DNA from: Ichthyophis bannanicus
Lineage: Eukaryota; Chordata; Amphibia; Gymnophiona; Ichthyophiidae
Assembly (NCBI GenBank): GCA_033557465.1
Contig: CM066045.1
Coordinates: forward strand, 130,283,596-130,347,595
Length of the DNA: 64,000 nucleotides
Direction of reading: 5' to 3'
Shown one piece after another: positions 52,637 through 62,512 of this stretch. The number at the start of each line of letters is the position of its first letter. The first letter of the stretch is position 1. The position numbers were made by a program, and so were the translations under genes. A model generated the notes under the pieces. It saw only the letters and a list, made by a program, of their open reading frames with translations, did not search any database and was not told the origin of the DNA.

Positions 52637-54099
52637 CATAAGAACATAAGATATGCCATATTGGGTCAGACCAAGGTCCATCAAGCCCAGTATCCTGTTT
52701 CCAACAGTGGCCAATCTAGGTCATACGTACCTAGCAGTTTCCCCAAAAGACACAGGTTCTGCAATGCAGGTACTAGGTCAAGCATTGATATCCTGGGTCC
52801 CTTCTTAATAATGGTTTATGGACCTTTCCTCCAGGAACTTGTCCAAACCTTTTTTAAACCCAGCTACACTAACAGCCGTTACTACATCCTCCGGTAACAA
52901 ATTCCAGAGTTTGATTACACGTTGAGTGAAAAAATATTTTCTTTTATTAGTCTTAAATAGTTTACCCTGTAGCTTCATTGCATGTCCCCTAGTCTTCCTA
53001 TATTCTGATAACGTAAACAGTCAATCTACATTTACCCGTTCCACTCCGTTCATTAATTTATAGACTTCTATCATATCTCCCCTCAGCCGTCTCTTTTCCA
53101 GGTTAAAGAGCCCTAACTTTTTTAGCCTTTCTTCATAGGAGTATCCTTCCATCCCCTTTACCATTTTGGTGGCTCTTCTCTGATCCTTTTCTAATAACGC
53201 TATATCCTTTTTAAGATACGGCGACCAGAATTGCACACAATATTCAAGGTGCGGTCTCACCATGGAACGGTATAGAGGCATTATAATATCTTTTGTTTTA
53301 TTTTCCATTCCTTTCCTTATGATACCTAGCATTCTATTTGCTCTCTTGGCGGCCGCTGCACACTGGGCCGAGGGTTTTAACATGTTATCCACAATGACGC
53401 TTAAATCGTTTTCCTGGGTGGTGGTTCCTAATGTGGAACTTTGCATCGTGTAACCGTAGTTTGGGTTGTTCTTCCTTAGGTGCATAACTTTGCACTTGTC
53501 CACATTAAATTTCATCTGCCATTTTGATGCCCAGTCTTCCAATTTATCAAGATCCTCTTGCAATTTTCCACAATCCTCTTGGGTTTTAACAACTTTAAAT
53601 AGTTTTGTGTCATCTGCAAATTTGATAACCTCACTCGTTATTCCACTTTCCAGGTCATTTATGAATATGTCAAAAAGCAGCGGACCCAGCACAGATCCCT
53701 GGGGTACACCGCTATTCACCTTTCTCCATTGGGAAAATTGGCCATTTAGCCCAACCCTCTGCTTTCTATATTTTAACCAGTTCCTGATCCACAGTAGTAC
53801 ACTGCCTCCTATCCCATGACTCTTTAGTTTTGCCAAAAGTCTCTGATGAGGGACCTTGTCAAAGGCTTTCTGAAAGTCCAGATACACTATATCAACCTAC
53901 TCACCTTTGTCCACCTGTTTATTCACACCTTCAAAAAAACATAACAGATTAGTAAGACAAGATCTTCCTTGTCTAAAGCCATGTTGGCTGTCTCCCATTA
54001 GGTCGTGACTATCTACATGCTGAGTAATTTTATTCTTTATGATGGTTTCTACCATTTTTCCCGGTACTGACGTGAGGCTCACCGGTCTGTAGTTTCCCA
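52637..54099 (-). pseudogene. 5'-truncated CR1 LINE, reverse transcriptase part
   Basis: Same family as the 4.8-kb copy and similar to it over its full length. It begins inside the RT domain (NYRPVSLTS, about 54090) and runs through HGFRQGRSC, YLDFQKAFD, GVPQGSVLGP, the catalytic FADD (about 53610) and RPHLEYCVQFW to the 3' UTR, ending in the cataagaacataaga repeat. Stops occur at about 53894 and at the C-terminal end (about 53030). It retains the tryptophan codon that is a stop in the first copy. Confidence 0.9.
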
Positions 54100-54454
54100 G
54101 AAGTCGGCCTCTGGAATCGGAGAGGGGGCAGAAGCAAACAGCCCCCACTACGCAGAAGTTTAAAGGTAAGCGCCATGGGGCTGTTTGCAGCCATTACCAC
54201 TGTTGCATGTCCTGGAGAGAGGTGACAATGAGCACCAGAGGGGTGGAGGCACAAGGGATGATATTCGTCTAGGACAACTCATCTTCTTGCACCAGCCCTG
54301 AATCCCACTGCTGCTGGTTTGGCATTGTGCTGAGTACTGGAAATGATGGAGTGCTTTCTTCTCTACACTCTCAGGATGTTTTCCAATTCAAATGAGCACT
54401 TCTCAGATGCTTGTTCATGCCTGGAGCAGGTCTAACATTAGACGCAACGCCGGA
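54100..54454. other. Unassigned sequence
   Basis: Directly follows the truncated end of the CR1. No gene. The phrase tttaaaggtaagcgccatgg also resembles the fold-back element downstream. Confidence 0.35.
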
Positions 54455-54469
54455 CATCCATGACATTTC

Positions 54470-54896
54470 TGTGATCAGGTGGGAGGTCAAGGATCCTGGG
54501 AACCAGCGGCATATGAAGGGCGGGGCAGTGGATGTGGCCCACCCTGGGTGCTGGCCAGGAGAGCGGTGCACCCCCACTGTGCCCAAAAAGGCAGCGTGGC
54601 ACACTTACAATTAAGATGATTTGCCATGGTACCTCATGCTCCAGGGGCCAGGTGCTCTTCTCTCCCAGCCGAATTCTCGTGAATCACAAGACTTTAGCTT
54701 GGAGAGAAGGGCACCTGGCTCCTGGGACGCGAGCACCACAGCAACCCAGTTTAAAAGTAAGTGTGCTGTGTTGCCTCCATGGGTATGGTGGGGGTGCATC
54801 CCTCTCCCCGCCGGCACCCGGGGTGGGCTGCACCCACTGCCCTGCCCTTCATATGCCGCTTGTTCCCAGGATCCTTGATCTCCCACCTGATCATAG
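54470..54896. repeat. Fold-back element, about 427 bp
   Basis: Long inverted repeat with arms of about 198 bp (roughly 54470-54667 and 54699-54896). Left phrases gatcaggtgggaggtcaagg, then agcggcatatgaaggg and ccaggtgctcttctctcc have reverse complements on the right (ggagagaagggcacctgg, then cccttcatatgccgct and ccttgatctcccacctgatc). The spacer is about 31 nt. Open frames across it come from the palindrome and are not genes. Confidence 0.85.
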
Positions 54897-54985
54897 GCTC
54901 TGGAGACGTCACTGTGCTTTGGACATCTCTAAGCCTGTTTCAGACGTTCGTAGCATGAATAAGACTTCTAAAATGATCCTGTAGT

Positions 54986-54993
54986 CTCTGAGG
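54986..54993. repeat. Left 8-bp target duplication of hAT element 2
   Basis: CTCTGAGG, repeated exactly at 58262-58269. Confidence 0.93.
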
Positions 54994-55146
54994 CAGGGCC
55001 GGATTTGCCTATACGCCACGTACGCCGTGGCGTAGGGCCCACAGCTGGCAAGGGCCCACCGGGAATGTTTTTTGCACAGGGCCCCGCGTTTCAGGGGGCC
55101 CCGCGCAAAAAACATTCATTTCATCATTAAAATTAAAACAAAAAAA

Positions 55147-55543
55147 AAAAAAGCTGTCGCTGCCTCTGCCGGGGCCGCCGCGGCAGAATCGAGTGTGCCG
55201 CGGGGCCCCCCCTGCCCAGCAGAGCCTGGCCTGCCCTCCCCGGTATCACCTCTCGAGTCTCAGCTGCCGGCTTTCAGAGCGCGAGGGAAGAGTTTTTCCC
55301 TCGCTGCTCTGTTTAAGCCCGCGGGGGCTGATGGGACTTCCCATCAGCCCCCGCGGGCTTAACAGAGCAGCGAGGGAGAAACTCACCTCGCGCTCTGAAA
55401 GCCGACGCGTGTGACTGGAGGGAGGCAGCGGAGACTCGAGAGGTGATACCGGGAGGGCAGGCCAGGCTCTGCTGGGCAGGGGGGGCCCCGCGGCACAATC
55501 GATTCTGCCGCGGCGGCCCCGGCAGAGGCAGCGACAGCTTTTT
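55147..55543. repeat. Large palindrome in hAT element 2
   Basis: Arms of about 190 bp. The central 24 bp of each arm is perfect (55313-55336 and 55339-55362) around a 2-nt centre. The outer ends are aagctgtcgctgcctctgcc and ggcagaggcagcgacagctt. More regular than the palindrome of element 1. Confidence 0.92.
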
Positions 55544-55559
55544 TGTAAAAAAAAATTCG

Positions 55560-56815
55560 CTGGGCTGGGGTGGGCTGGGGGGGTTAGGACTGGTGATGGG
55601 CTGAGGGGGTTAGGAGTGGTAATGGCTGTGGGCTGTTGGGGGGGTTAGGACTGGTGATGGGCTGGGGGGGGTAGGAGTGGTAATGGCTGTGGGCTGTTGG
55701 GGGGGTTAGGACTGGTGATGGGCTGGGGGGGTAGGAGTGGTAATGGCTGTGGGCTGCTGGGGGGTTAGGACTGGTGATGGGCTGGGGGGGTTAGGAGTGG
55801 TAATGGCTGTGGGCTGTTGGGGGGGTTAGGACTGGTGATGGGCTGGGGGGGGTTAGGAGTGGTAATGGCTGTGGGCTGTTGGGGGGTTAGGACTGGTAAT
55901 GGACTGTGGGGGGATAGGAGAGGTGATGGGCTATGGGGGGGGGCTATGGGGGGGCTATGGGCTATGGGGGAGCTAAGTCTATATGGGCTGATGGGATTAG
56001 GACTGGAAGTGGGTTGATGGGGGCTTAGGACTGGTAATGGGCTATGGGGGGGGGGGCCCTTAAACTAAAAATTGGGTGATGGGGATTAGGACTGGAAATG
56101 GGCTGGTGGGATTAGGACTGGGAGTGGGCTATGGGGGGCTAGGACTGGTAATGGGTTGGGGGATTAAGACTGAAGGTGGGCTGATGGAGTTAGGACTGGT
56201 AATGGGCTGTGGGCTGGTGTGGGGGGGTTAGGACTGGTAATGGGCTATGGGGGGCTAGGACAGGAAATGGGCTGATGGGAAGGGGTTAGGACTTGAGGTG
56301 GGCTGATGGGGTTAGGACTGGTAATGGACTGTGGGCTGATGGGGGGGTTAGGACTGGCAATGGGCTATGGGGGGTTAAGACTGGTAATGGGCTGTTGGCT
56401 GATGGGGGCTGTCTGATAATGGGCTATGGGGGGTTAGGACTGATAATGGACTATGGGGGGGGGGCTAGGACAGGAAATGGGCTGATGGGGAGGGGTTAGG
56501 ACTTCAGGTGGGCTGATGGGGTTAGGACTGGTAATGGACTGTGGGCTGATGGGGGGGGGTTAGGACTGGCAATGGGCTATGGGGGGCTGACTGGAAATGG
56601 GTTGATGGGGGTTAGGACTGGAAGTGGGCTGATGGGGGGTTAGGACTGGTAATGGGTTATAGGGGGGGCTTAAACTGAAAATGGGGTGATGGGGGGTTAG
56701 GACTGGAAGTGGGTTGATGGGGGGGCTAGGACTGGTATTGGGTTGATGGGAGGGGCTAGGACTGGAAATGGGCTAATGGGGGGCTAGGACTGGAAATGGG
56801 CTGATGCAGGGACTA
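55560..56815 (+). repeat. G-rich minisatellite in hAT element 2
   Basis: The first part (about 55575-55890) is a higher-order array of about five 61-bp units, each made of ggttaggactggtgatgggc and aggagtggtaatggctgtgg with G runs between them. The second part is irregular, with units like those of element 1. Twice as long as the homologous array in element 1. Confidence 0.9.
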
Positions 56816-57506
56816 GAAGGGAATGGATGCTGGGTGAGGCTGGAACTAGAAGGGAGCTGGTGTTGGGGGAGGATTAGAATGGGATGGTGCTGGGAGAGTA
56901 AAATGGAGAGGGGAAAAATATTTTGTGTGGGAGGGATAAAAAATCTACAATTGGCCGGGTATTGGGAGAGTAAGTGGGGATTGAGGATGGAGGGGTAAAT
57001 TTTGAGTAGATGAAATAGGAATGAGGAAAGAGCAAAAGGAGAAAGATTAGTATGTTAAAGCAGATGTAGAGAGAGAATGGAAAAAAAAAACCAAGAAGAC
57101 AGAAGAAAGGACAAATGGACAGCAGATGGAGAGTTAGCAGAAGACACAAAGAAACCAGAAGAAAGTGGCTGGAACAATTGCAACTGAAAAAAATGCACAA
57201 AAGGTAGAAAAATATCTCTTTATTTTGAATTTATTAACTGGAATATGTCAGCTCTGGGAAATGTGCATCATTAATTTTTGCGCTTTGTTTAGTACAAGAG
57301 GAAATTAATTTATAGTTTTATTTCTACAGTGTTGTTGTATATTCCAAGTTTGGCTTTTGGGGTTCCCAGTTTAATTATTGTCTTCCTGTTTCTAAATTGT
57401 GATTCCTTGTTTGGTGATGGTCTATGTTGTGCATGTGTAACTGAGCTGAGGTATTCTGTTTATATAATTCCTATTTGACATTGCCACTTGTTCTTTCCCC
57501 AGTAGG

Positions 57507-57743
57507 TCATGTATTGTTGTTCTCTGAAATGTATTGGTTTAATATTTGCAGTGTTGCCTTTTGATAGTTAGGGTATGGTGCTTTGTGAGTCCTGGTAGTG
57601 CTGTTAGGATATGGCGGGTTTGCTATGGGTTCTAAATGGGCAGTGTTTGTAGTAGTTCCTAATGTGCCTGGCGGTTGGTACTGGATTATAGTAATGTAGA
57701 AACCTTTTAGTCTTTCTTTATCCATATACTCATTAAGAGGCAT
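57507..57743 (-). other. 78-codon open frame shared by both hAT elements (copy 2)
   Basis: Starts MPLNEYMDKERLKG and ends QYISENNNT, homologous to 44590-44826. See that entry for why I do not call it a gene. Confidence 0.4.
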
Positions 57744-57768
57744 GTTTACTAAAAGTTAGTGTATGGCA

Positions 57769-57862
57769 GAGCTACTCAATTCCAGTCCTGGTGGTCCACA
57801 ATCCTGCAGGTTTTCAGGATATCCCTAATAAATATGCATGAGATATATATGCATTGGAGATA
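57769..57862. mobile_element. Partial palindromic MITE inside hAT element 2
   Basis: One arm plus a little of the other: gagctactcaattccagtcc, then caggttttcaggatatccct and aatatgcatgaga. Same family as 27596-27780. Its entry breaks the similarity between the two hAT elements, so it arrived after they diverged or marks a recombination join. Confidence 0.7.
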
Positions 57863-57902
57863 TCCTGCTTTAACCTTTCCCAGCATTCCCGGCTTCACAG
57901 AA

Positions 57903-57947
57903 ACAGCCGCCAGCGTGAAGGAAAAGGCTCTTCACGCTGGCGGCTGT
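57903..57947. repeat. Perfect 18-bp hairpin
   Basis: Arms 57903-57920 and 57930-57947 are exact reverse complements with a 9-nt loop, and weaker pairing continues outward to cccggct and agccggg. It looks like the centre of a further palindromic module. Confidence 0.9.
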
Positions 57948-58017
57948 ACAGAGGGAGCCGGGGCCTCGCGCGGGCTTCCCCGGCCCCCTCTGAAGCCCCT
58001 CAGACAGCCGCGATGCT

Positions 58018-58215
58018 GTCCGGGGGGCCAGGACTGCATGGGGGGGCCCAGGACTGCACGGGGCGGGCCAGGACTGCACGGGGGCACGGGGGGGGGCCCA
58101 GGACTGCACCGGGGCGGGCCCAGGACTGCACGGAGGCACGGGGGGGGGAACACGGGGGGGCCCAGGACTGCACAGGGGGGGCACAGGACTGCACGGGGAC
58201 ATGGGGGGGGGCCCA
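58018..58215 (+). repeat. GC-rich minisatellite
   Basis: About nine copies of a cccaggactgcacggggg-type unit of 20-28 bp. Proline-rich or glycine-rich open frames on either strand are caused by the repeat. Confidence 0.88.
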
Positions 58216-58261
58216 CAATTTTTCTTGGCGTAGGGCCTCACTCTAGCTAAATCCGGCCCTG

Positions 58262-58269
58262 CTCTGAGG
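58262..58269. repeat. Right 8-bp target duplication of hAT element 2
   Basis: CTCTGAGG, identical to 54986-54993. Confidence 0.93.
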
Positions 58270-58968
58270 TTAGCTCTCTTGGTGCTTTTCCTTCGTTATC
58301 TTCAGGGGCTACTTCAAGTCTTGTCACAAGGACTCTCACTGCCCCTCTGGGAGAGCAGTAGGGCCAGGTTGGTGGGAATGCAGACTCCCCCCCCCCCCAA
58401 CCAGAAGAAGTTGGGGGAGGGGAGGGTTGTGAGCAAACCGGTGCAAGCTGGGTTAGTTTCTTGGCTCAGTTTGTTGAAATAATTAATATTCAGTGGTGTG
58501 TACAAGTTCCTTCTGAAGTTTCATTGTTGAACATTTGGGAGATTGTGACTTACTATATATTATCATCTTGTTGAAAGAGGTTATGGATCAAGGGCTAACT
58601 TTTCCTTAGACTATGAAGAAACATCAAGAGCAGGATGTTAGACTGTCTCATTTTCAACAGAGACTTGAAAAACTGAATTCACAAGTTGTATCTTGTCAAT
58701 ATGTAAATACCTCTGTCATGAAGGATGCAGGTAGTTTAATGCTTCATAAAAAATGTGAATCATTGGGACATTTAGATGTGTTCTGAAAGCACAAATCAGA
58801 TTTTTTAATTTTCCTCCGATCACTTTGTCTCCCTTGATTTTACTGAGAGAACTTCAATGAGAACCTCTCGCTTTCAACGTCTGATACACTAGTTGTTTCC
58901 AATTTATATTATATACCAACTAGGAAGAGCCCAAAGTGGCCCAGATGGAAATTGATTCATCGGTTAGT
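58270..58968. other. Unassigned sequence
   Basis: A C run lies near 58387-58398. No recognised gene or repeat. Confidence 0.35.
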
Positions 58969-59160
58969 CAGAGCCGGTGTGACCACCAGGCTAACTAGGC
59001 AAGCGCCTAGAGCGCCAATGGTCCGGTCCATCATCATCACCATCGCCCCTCTCTGGGAGCTGCAGTGGTGGAAGCAGCCTTGTGGCACTTACCTTAAAAC
59101 GTTGGAGCCATGGGACTTTTTGGCTTCTGTCCCCTCTGCCACCTTCCTGTTTGCAACATC
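58969..59160 (+). mobile_element. Possible hAT terminus and internal repeat
   Basis: Begins CAGAGCCGGTGTGACCACC and continues aggcaagcgcctagagcgcc, a wording typical of non-autonomous hAT ends. The rest resembles 16370-16660. No right terminus or 8-bp duplication is found, so the element is incomplete or misjudged. Confidence 0.45.
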
Positions 59161-59485
59161 TGCTACCTGGATAAATGCCGCCGAGTCAGATATTCAGTAA
59201 GTAGCACTATCTGGATAGTGCTATGGAATGTCATTATTGACCATCTCGGCACTGTCTGGATTGAGCTAGGGTGGAGCCAGACTTTATCAGATAGTGGCTA
59301 TTTTCAGCATCGCTATCGAGTTAACTCTCCAGATAACTTAGGACAGCAAGAAAAAGCTGTCCTAAGTGCTACCCAGATAGGTTAGCCAGCTTAGTACCTG
59401 AATATAGCCACTTTCCGGATGGTGCCTACGTAATCCGGATAACAGTGGCAGACACTATCTAAAGAACACTGACCACGGCGGGTTG
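59161..59485. repeat. Dispersed non-autonomous element, fragment
   Basis: Phrases cagatattcagtaagtagc, then ccagataacttaggacagca and agctgtcctaagtgctaccc, and tgaatatagccactttccgg, are of the same family as 20451-20650 and 51610-51980. The two aggacagc/gctgtcct blocks form a local inverted repeat. Confidence 0.5.
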
Positions 59486-60379
59486 AATATTGTACCTCCT
59501 GCAGATCCTGCAGTACTGCAACCAAAGTAAGCAGGAAAGAGAGCCAATAACTTGAGCAATTGAAGCCAGAAGTTGATTTTATTCCATTCACACAACCAGA
59601 AATGCCCCTCCCTGTTTGCATCAGCAGGCCACTACTGTGTAATTAGTGCAGACTTCCTTTGACCAAGCTTGCACTTAAGATTTCACTGGCCACTCTGCTT
59701 CTATATCCCTTGCTGGCTTCTGAATTTCTGTCGTTGGCACCATGTCATGTACTTGCATAAATCGGTTTTAGTTGCCATGGCAACAAGCCAATGATGGAGT
59801 TGTCTATCGTCATGGAAACATGCTGATTTAGACTACACCTCAACAAAATCAAAGGGGAGGGGATGCTGTGCCTTGGAAGGAAACTGGTTTGGGTTCTGAA
59901 CAAGAATGAATAATAAAGTTGAAATATTACAACTTGAAGTGACAAACAATCAATAAAAATGTGTGTCCTACATCTGGATGGTGGGTCCCTCATCTATTCA
60001 CATCTGTGGAAATTACAAACTATGATATCTAGAACAGATGTGAAAATGTTTTTTTAAGTGTTTTAAGAAAAATCCCAGACCAGATTTAAGGGCAAGGCAG
60101 ACATTCTTCAATGCCTTATTTTATGCATTTTGTAAAATAGTTTGAAGCAGGTTTTAGTTTGTAGCAAAACTCTAGGGAAATACATGCTTTTCCCCCAATT
60201 ATTGTATCCTTTGCTTACAAAATTGTCTATTGCTTTCCAGTGCAGTTTTGTGGGTGCAAGCATTTATATGAGATTTGCTTGAAGAGCTGAAAAACTGTGC
60301 CATTTTTCTGAATCCCAATGTCTTGTGCTGCTGAAAAAATGGTGCAATCTGGCAACTCCTTAGATGGCCAAACAGTAAG
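59486..60379. other. Unassigned sequence
   Basis: No gene or clear repeat seen. Confidence 0.35.
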
Positions 60380-60539
60380 CTTATGTGATGGCAAAAGCCA
60401 GAAGGCTGTTTAGGTGCATAGGGAAAGGAATGGCCAGCAGGAAAAACAAGGTGATAGTATCTCTGTGTAAGCCTCTGGTGAGACTTGTGTATAGTTCTGG
60501 AAACTGCACCTTCATAGGGAAATAAACTAGATAGTTTAT
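60380..60539 (+). pseudogene. CR1-group LINE fragment, left part
   Basis: Matches the ORF2 post-palm region of the CR1 group on the plus strand (MAKARRLF-like near 60395, then the SLVRLVYSSGNCTF-type counterpart of RPHLEYCVQFW near 60470). Interrupted at 60540 by an L2-clade element and resumed at about 61180. Confidence 0.6.
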
Positions 60540-61168
60540 ATGATTGGATCATCTCAACATGATCATATAACTCCCCTCCTATACCAACTACACTGGTTGC
60601 CAATTACTTCACGAGCTAAGTATAAATCAGTCCTTACCATCTTCAAAATCAAAAACAACATAACAGCTAGAATTTTGCAGGGCCTTATCTGTCCCAAACC
60701 CCAAAACAAGCCTGAGAGAAGCAGTAACATTAACACCATACCTACACCCAACCTGTTCGCAAAGGCCAAAAGGTCCACTGCGAAGAGGGCCCTCTCACTT
60801 GCCACCCCCTCTATCTGGAACTCTCTCCCAGAAAAACTGAGAACAACCTCAGACTTAAAGGACTTTCGGAAACAGCTCAAGACTCTCCTCTTCATCCAGC
60901 ACTTCAATGAACACCCCTAATTCCACAGCATTACTCGGATCCCGTGCCCACTCCACATTGACCAATTACATATATGTTACCTTGTACGTAAGTTATGTTT
61001 TAGCACTAGCACTCCCAGTCTCCCCCCCCCCCCCCTTGCATGCTAAGAAAGTAGTCCAGTAATGGTTTAAATTAACTGTATTTCTCACAAGTTCTCTGTA
61101 AAAATTGAAATTACAATGTAAACCGCCTTGATTATAAGATAAGGCGGTATAAAAAAAATGTTAAATAG
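60540..61168 (+). pseudogene. L2-clade LINE 3' end inserted in a CR1-group LINE
   Basis: Open frame 60540-60920 (126 codons) reads HITPLLYQLHWLPITSRAKY, then SLATPSIWNSLPEKLRTT, the complete L2-clade C-terminal signature, and is still uninterrupted. The 3' UTR contains a C run (61023-61036) and ends acaatgtaaaccgccttgat and a ggcggtataaaaaaaatg tail. 5'-truncated, and among the youngest L2 copies here. Confidence 0.8.
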
Positions 61169-61500
61169 TAGTCATTCTGTATTGACTCTAAAATAGACTG
61201 TGACCTTCATCATAAGGCATAAAATGGGAGCACGCTTAAAGATCTCAATATGTTTACTAAGAAAAAAGGCAGGAGAGGGGAGATATGACACCTTCATGGT
61301 ATAAATGCACAGGAGATGAACCTGTTTTAATTGAAAGGAAGCTCTGCAAGGAAGAGTTATTGGATGAAGATGAAAAGAGAGAGACTCTGGAGTAACCTAA
61401 GGAAATATTTCTTTACAGAAAGGCTGGTGGATGGATGGAATGGCCTCCCAGTGGAAGTGGTAGAGGCAGGCTTGGTGCAAGGATTGGAGGTGCCCCAGTC
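61169..61500 (+). pseudogene. CR1-group LINE fragment, right part
   Basis: Continues the element broken at 60539. Frame 61331-61567 reads LRKYFFTERLVDGWNGLPVE, the ORF2 C-terminal motif of the CR1 group. Upstream, aggcaggagaggggagatat corresponds to the RRGDM region. Confidence 0.7.
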
Positions 61501-61548
61501 AAAACCTCTATCCTGCTGCCCCCCACACCCACATTGCTGCCGCCCCTT

Positions 61549-61640
61549 TCCAATCTACTTCCGGTGACACTGCCAAGAAAACCCAGGAGCTTCTGGGTCG
61601 CCAGGAGTCAGGACTGACTCAAAGGCACACATTGCATTTG
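61549..61640 (+). mobile_element. tRNA-derived SINE (copy 6, 3' part only)
   Basis: Contains caatctacttccggtgacac, then tgccaagaaaacccaggagc and actcaaaggcacacattgca. The tRNA-like head is missing. Confidence 0.75.
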
Positions 61641-62159
61641 CAGTTATTTTATTCTGGCTATGCATTTGCCCTTTCACTGCAGTTTTCTTACACCATTGGA
61701 TTTGAAGGAGAAATACTAGCATCATATGAAAAGAGTTCACAAAGGAGTTTTTGGAAAAAGGAGGGTGGGGTGTAGCCAACATTAATAATAATGAGGGAGG
61801 GGCACTGATTTATAGGTTGCAGGGGAGCACCAGAAATCCTAGCATGGTCCTGCCTAGGGCCGGCCATATGTAAGCAGCAGGACAGCTTCAGGCTGTCAGC
61901 AGCCATAGTAGGCCAGAGTCCGCCTTGGGTAGCGGCAGCAGAATTGAAAAAGAAAAGTGAAGCCGTGGGGCTGGGCTCAGGCAGCATATGGGGTCATGCA
62001 GGTGTCAGGGAGAGCTGCGATCACCGTGGCTGCTCTTGTTTAAGGCATGTGGTGCTTGTGGTTACTCCCGGACACTGCCACCGCAATCCTTACAGCAGGC
62101 CAGCATGCTAGAGTAGTCACAAAGACCACGGAAGGCAGCTAATGCTGCAAGGGACTGGA
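61641..62159. other. Unassigned sequence
   Basis: No recognised feature. The phrase ctagggccggccatatg near 61854 resembles a hAT end, but no partner is seen. Confidence 0.35.
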
Positions 62160-62378
62160 GCTAGAGGAGTAGACTAGTAGTTAGAGTACTGATTTGATAA
62201 CCAAGAGATCAGCCTTCAATTCCCACTAGCACTCCTTGTAGCCTTGGGCAAGTCACTTAACTCTCCATTGCTTCAGAAGAAAATCCTGGTGATCTACTTC
62301 TGGTCACACTGCCAAGAAAATCCAGGAGCTGATGGGCCACCAGGAATGGGCATTGACTCAAAGGCACACATTGCATTG
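62160..62378 (+). mobile_element. tRNA-derived SINE (copy 7)
   Basis: Sense copy with head (gaggagtagactagtagtta, then a B-box-like cttcaattccc), body cttgtagccttgggcaagtc and a tcaaaggcacacattgcatt tail. No clear target duplication. Confidence 0.8.
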
Positions 62379-62512
62379 CCTAAAGCCCACTGAAAAGGCA
62401 AGCTGTGCCTTTTCCCATCTCTGACAGATCTCAGGCCCTGCCTGGCTTGTGGATCCAGGGCAATTGCCAGATTGCATCCCTCCTACTGCCAGTCCTGACA
62501 TCTGCTGTCATT
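62379..62512. other. Unassigned sequence
   Basis: Short stretch without a recognised feature. Confidence 0.3.

Larger units (their letters stand above)
54994..58261. mobile_element. Non-autonomous hAT element 2 (3268 bp)
   Basis: Ends CAGGGCCGGATTTGCC and CTAAATCCGGCCCTG, inverted termini of about 13 bp, with an exact 8-bp duplication. Order inside: a short terminal part with its own small palindrome (tacgccacgtacgccgtggcgta), the large palindrome (55147-55543), minisatellite (55560-56815), shared tail (56815-57768), a partial palindromic MITE, a hairpin and a second GC-rich minisatellite. Its outermost ends differ from those of element 1 beyond the terminal CAGGGCCGG, although the inner cargo is homologous. 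Confidence 0.9.

Noticed and set aside
54532..54984. 150-codon plus-strand frame over the fold-back element
   Set aside because: Open frames occur on both strands because the sequence is a palindrome. There is no domain or codon signal.
55560..56815. Possible interstitial telomere repeat because of GGGTTAGG phrases
   Set aside because: The period is about 28-61 bp and the phrase is always followed by actggt. It is a minisatellite, not a TTAGGG array.
57870..58250. Proline-, glycine- and cysteine-rich frames at the end of hAT element 2
   Set aside because: They are produced by the minisatellite, which is open in several frames on both strands.
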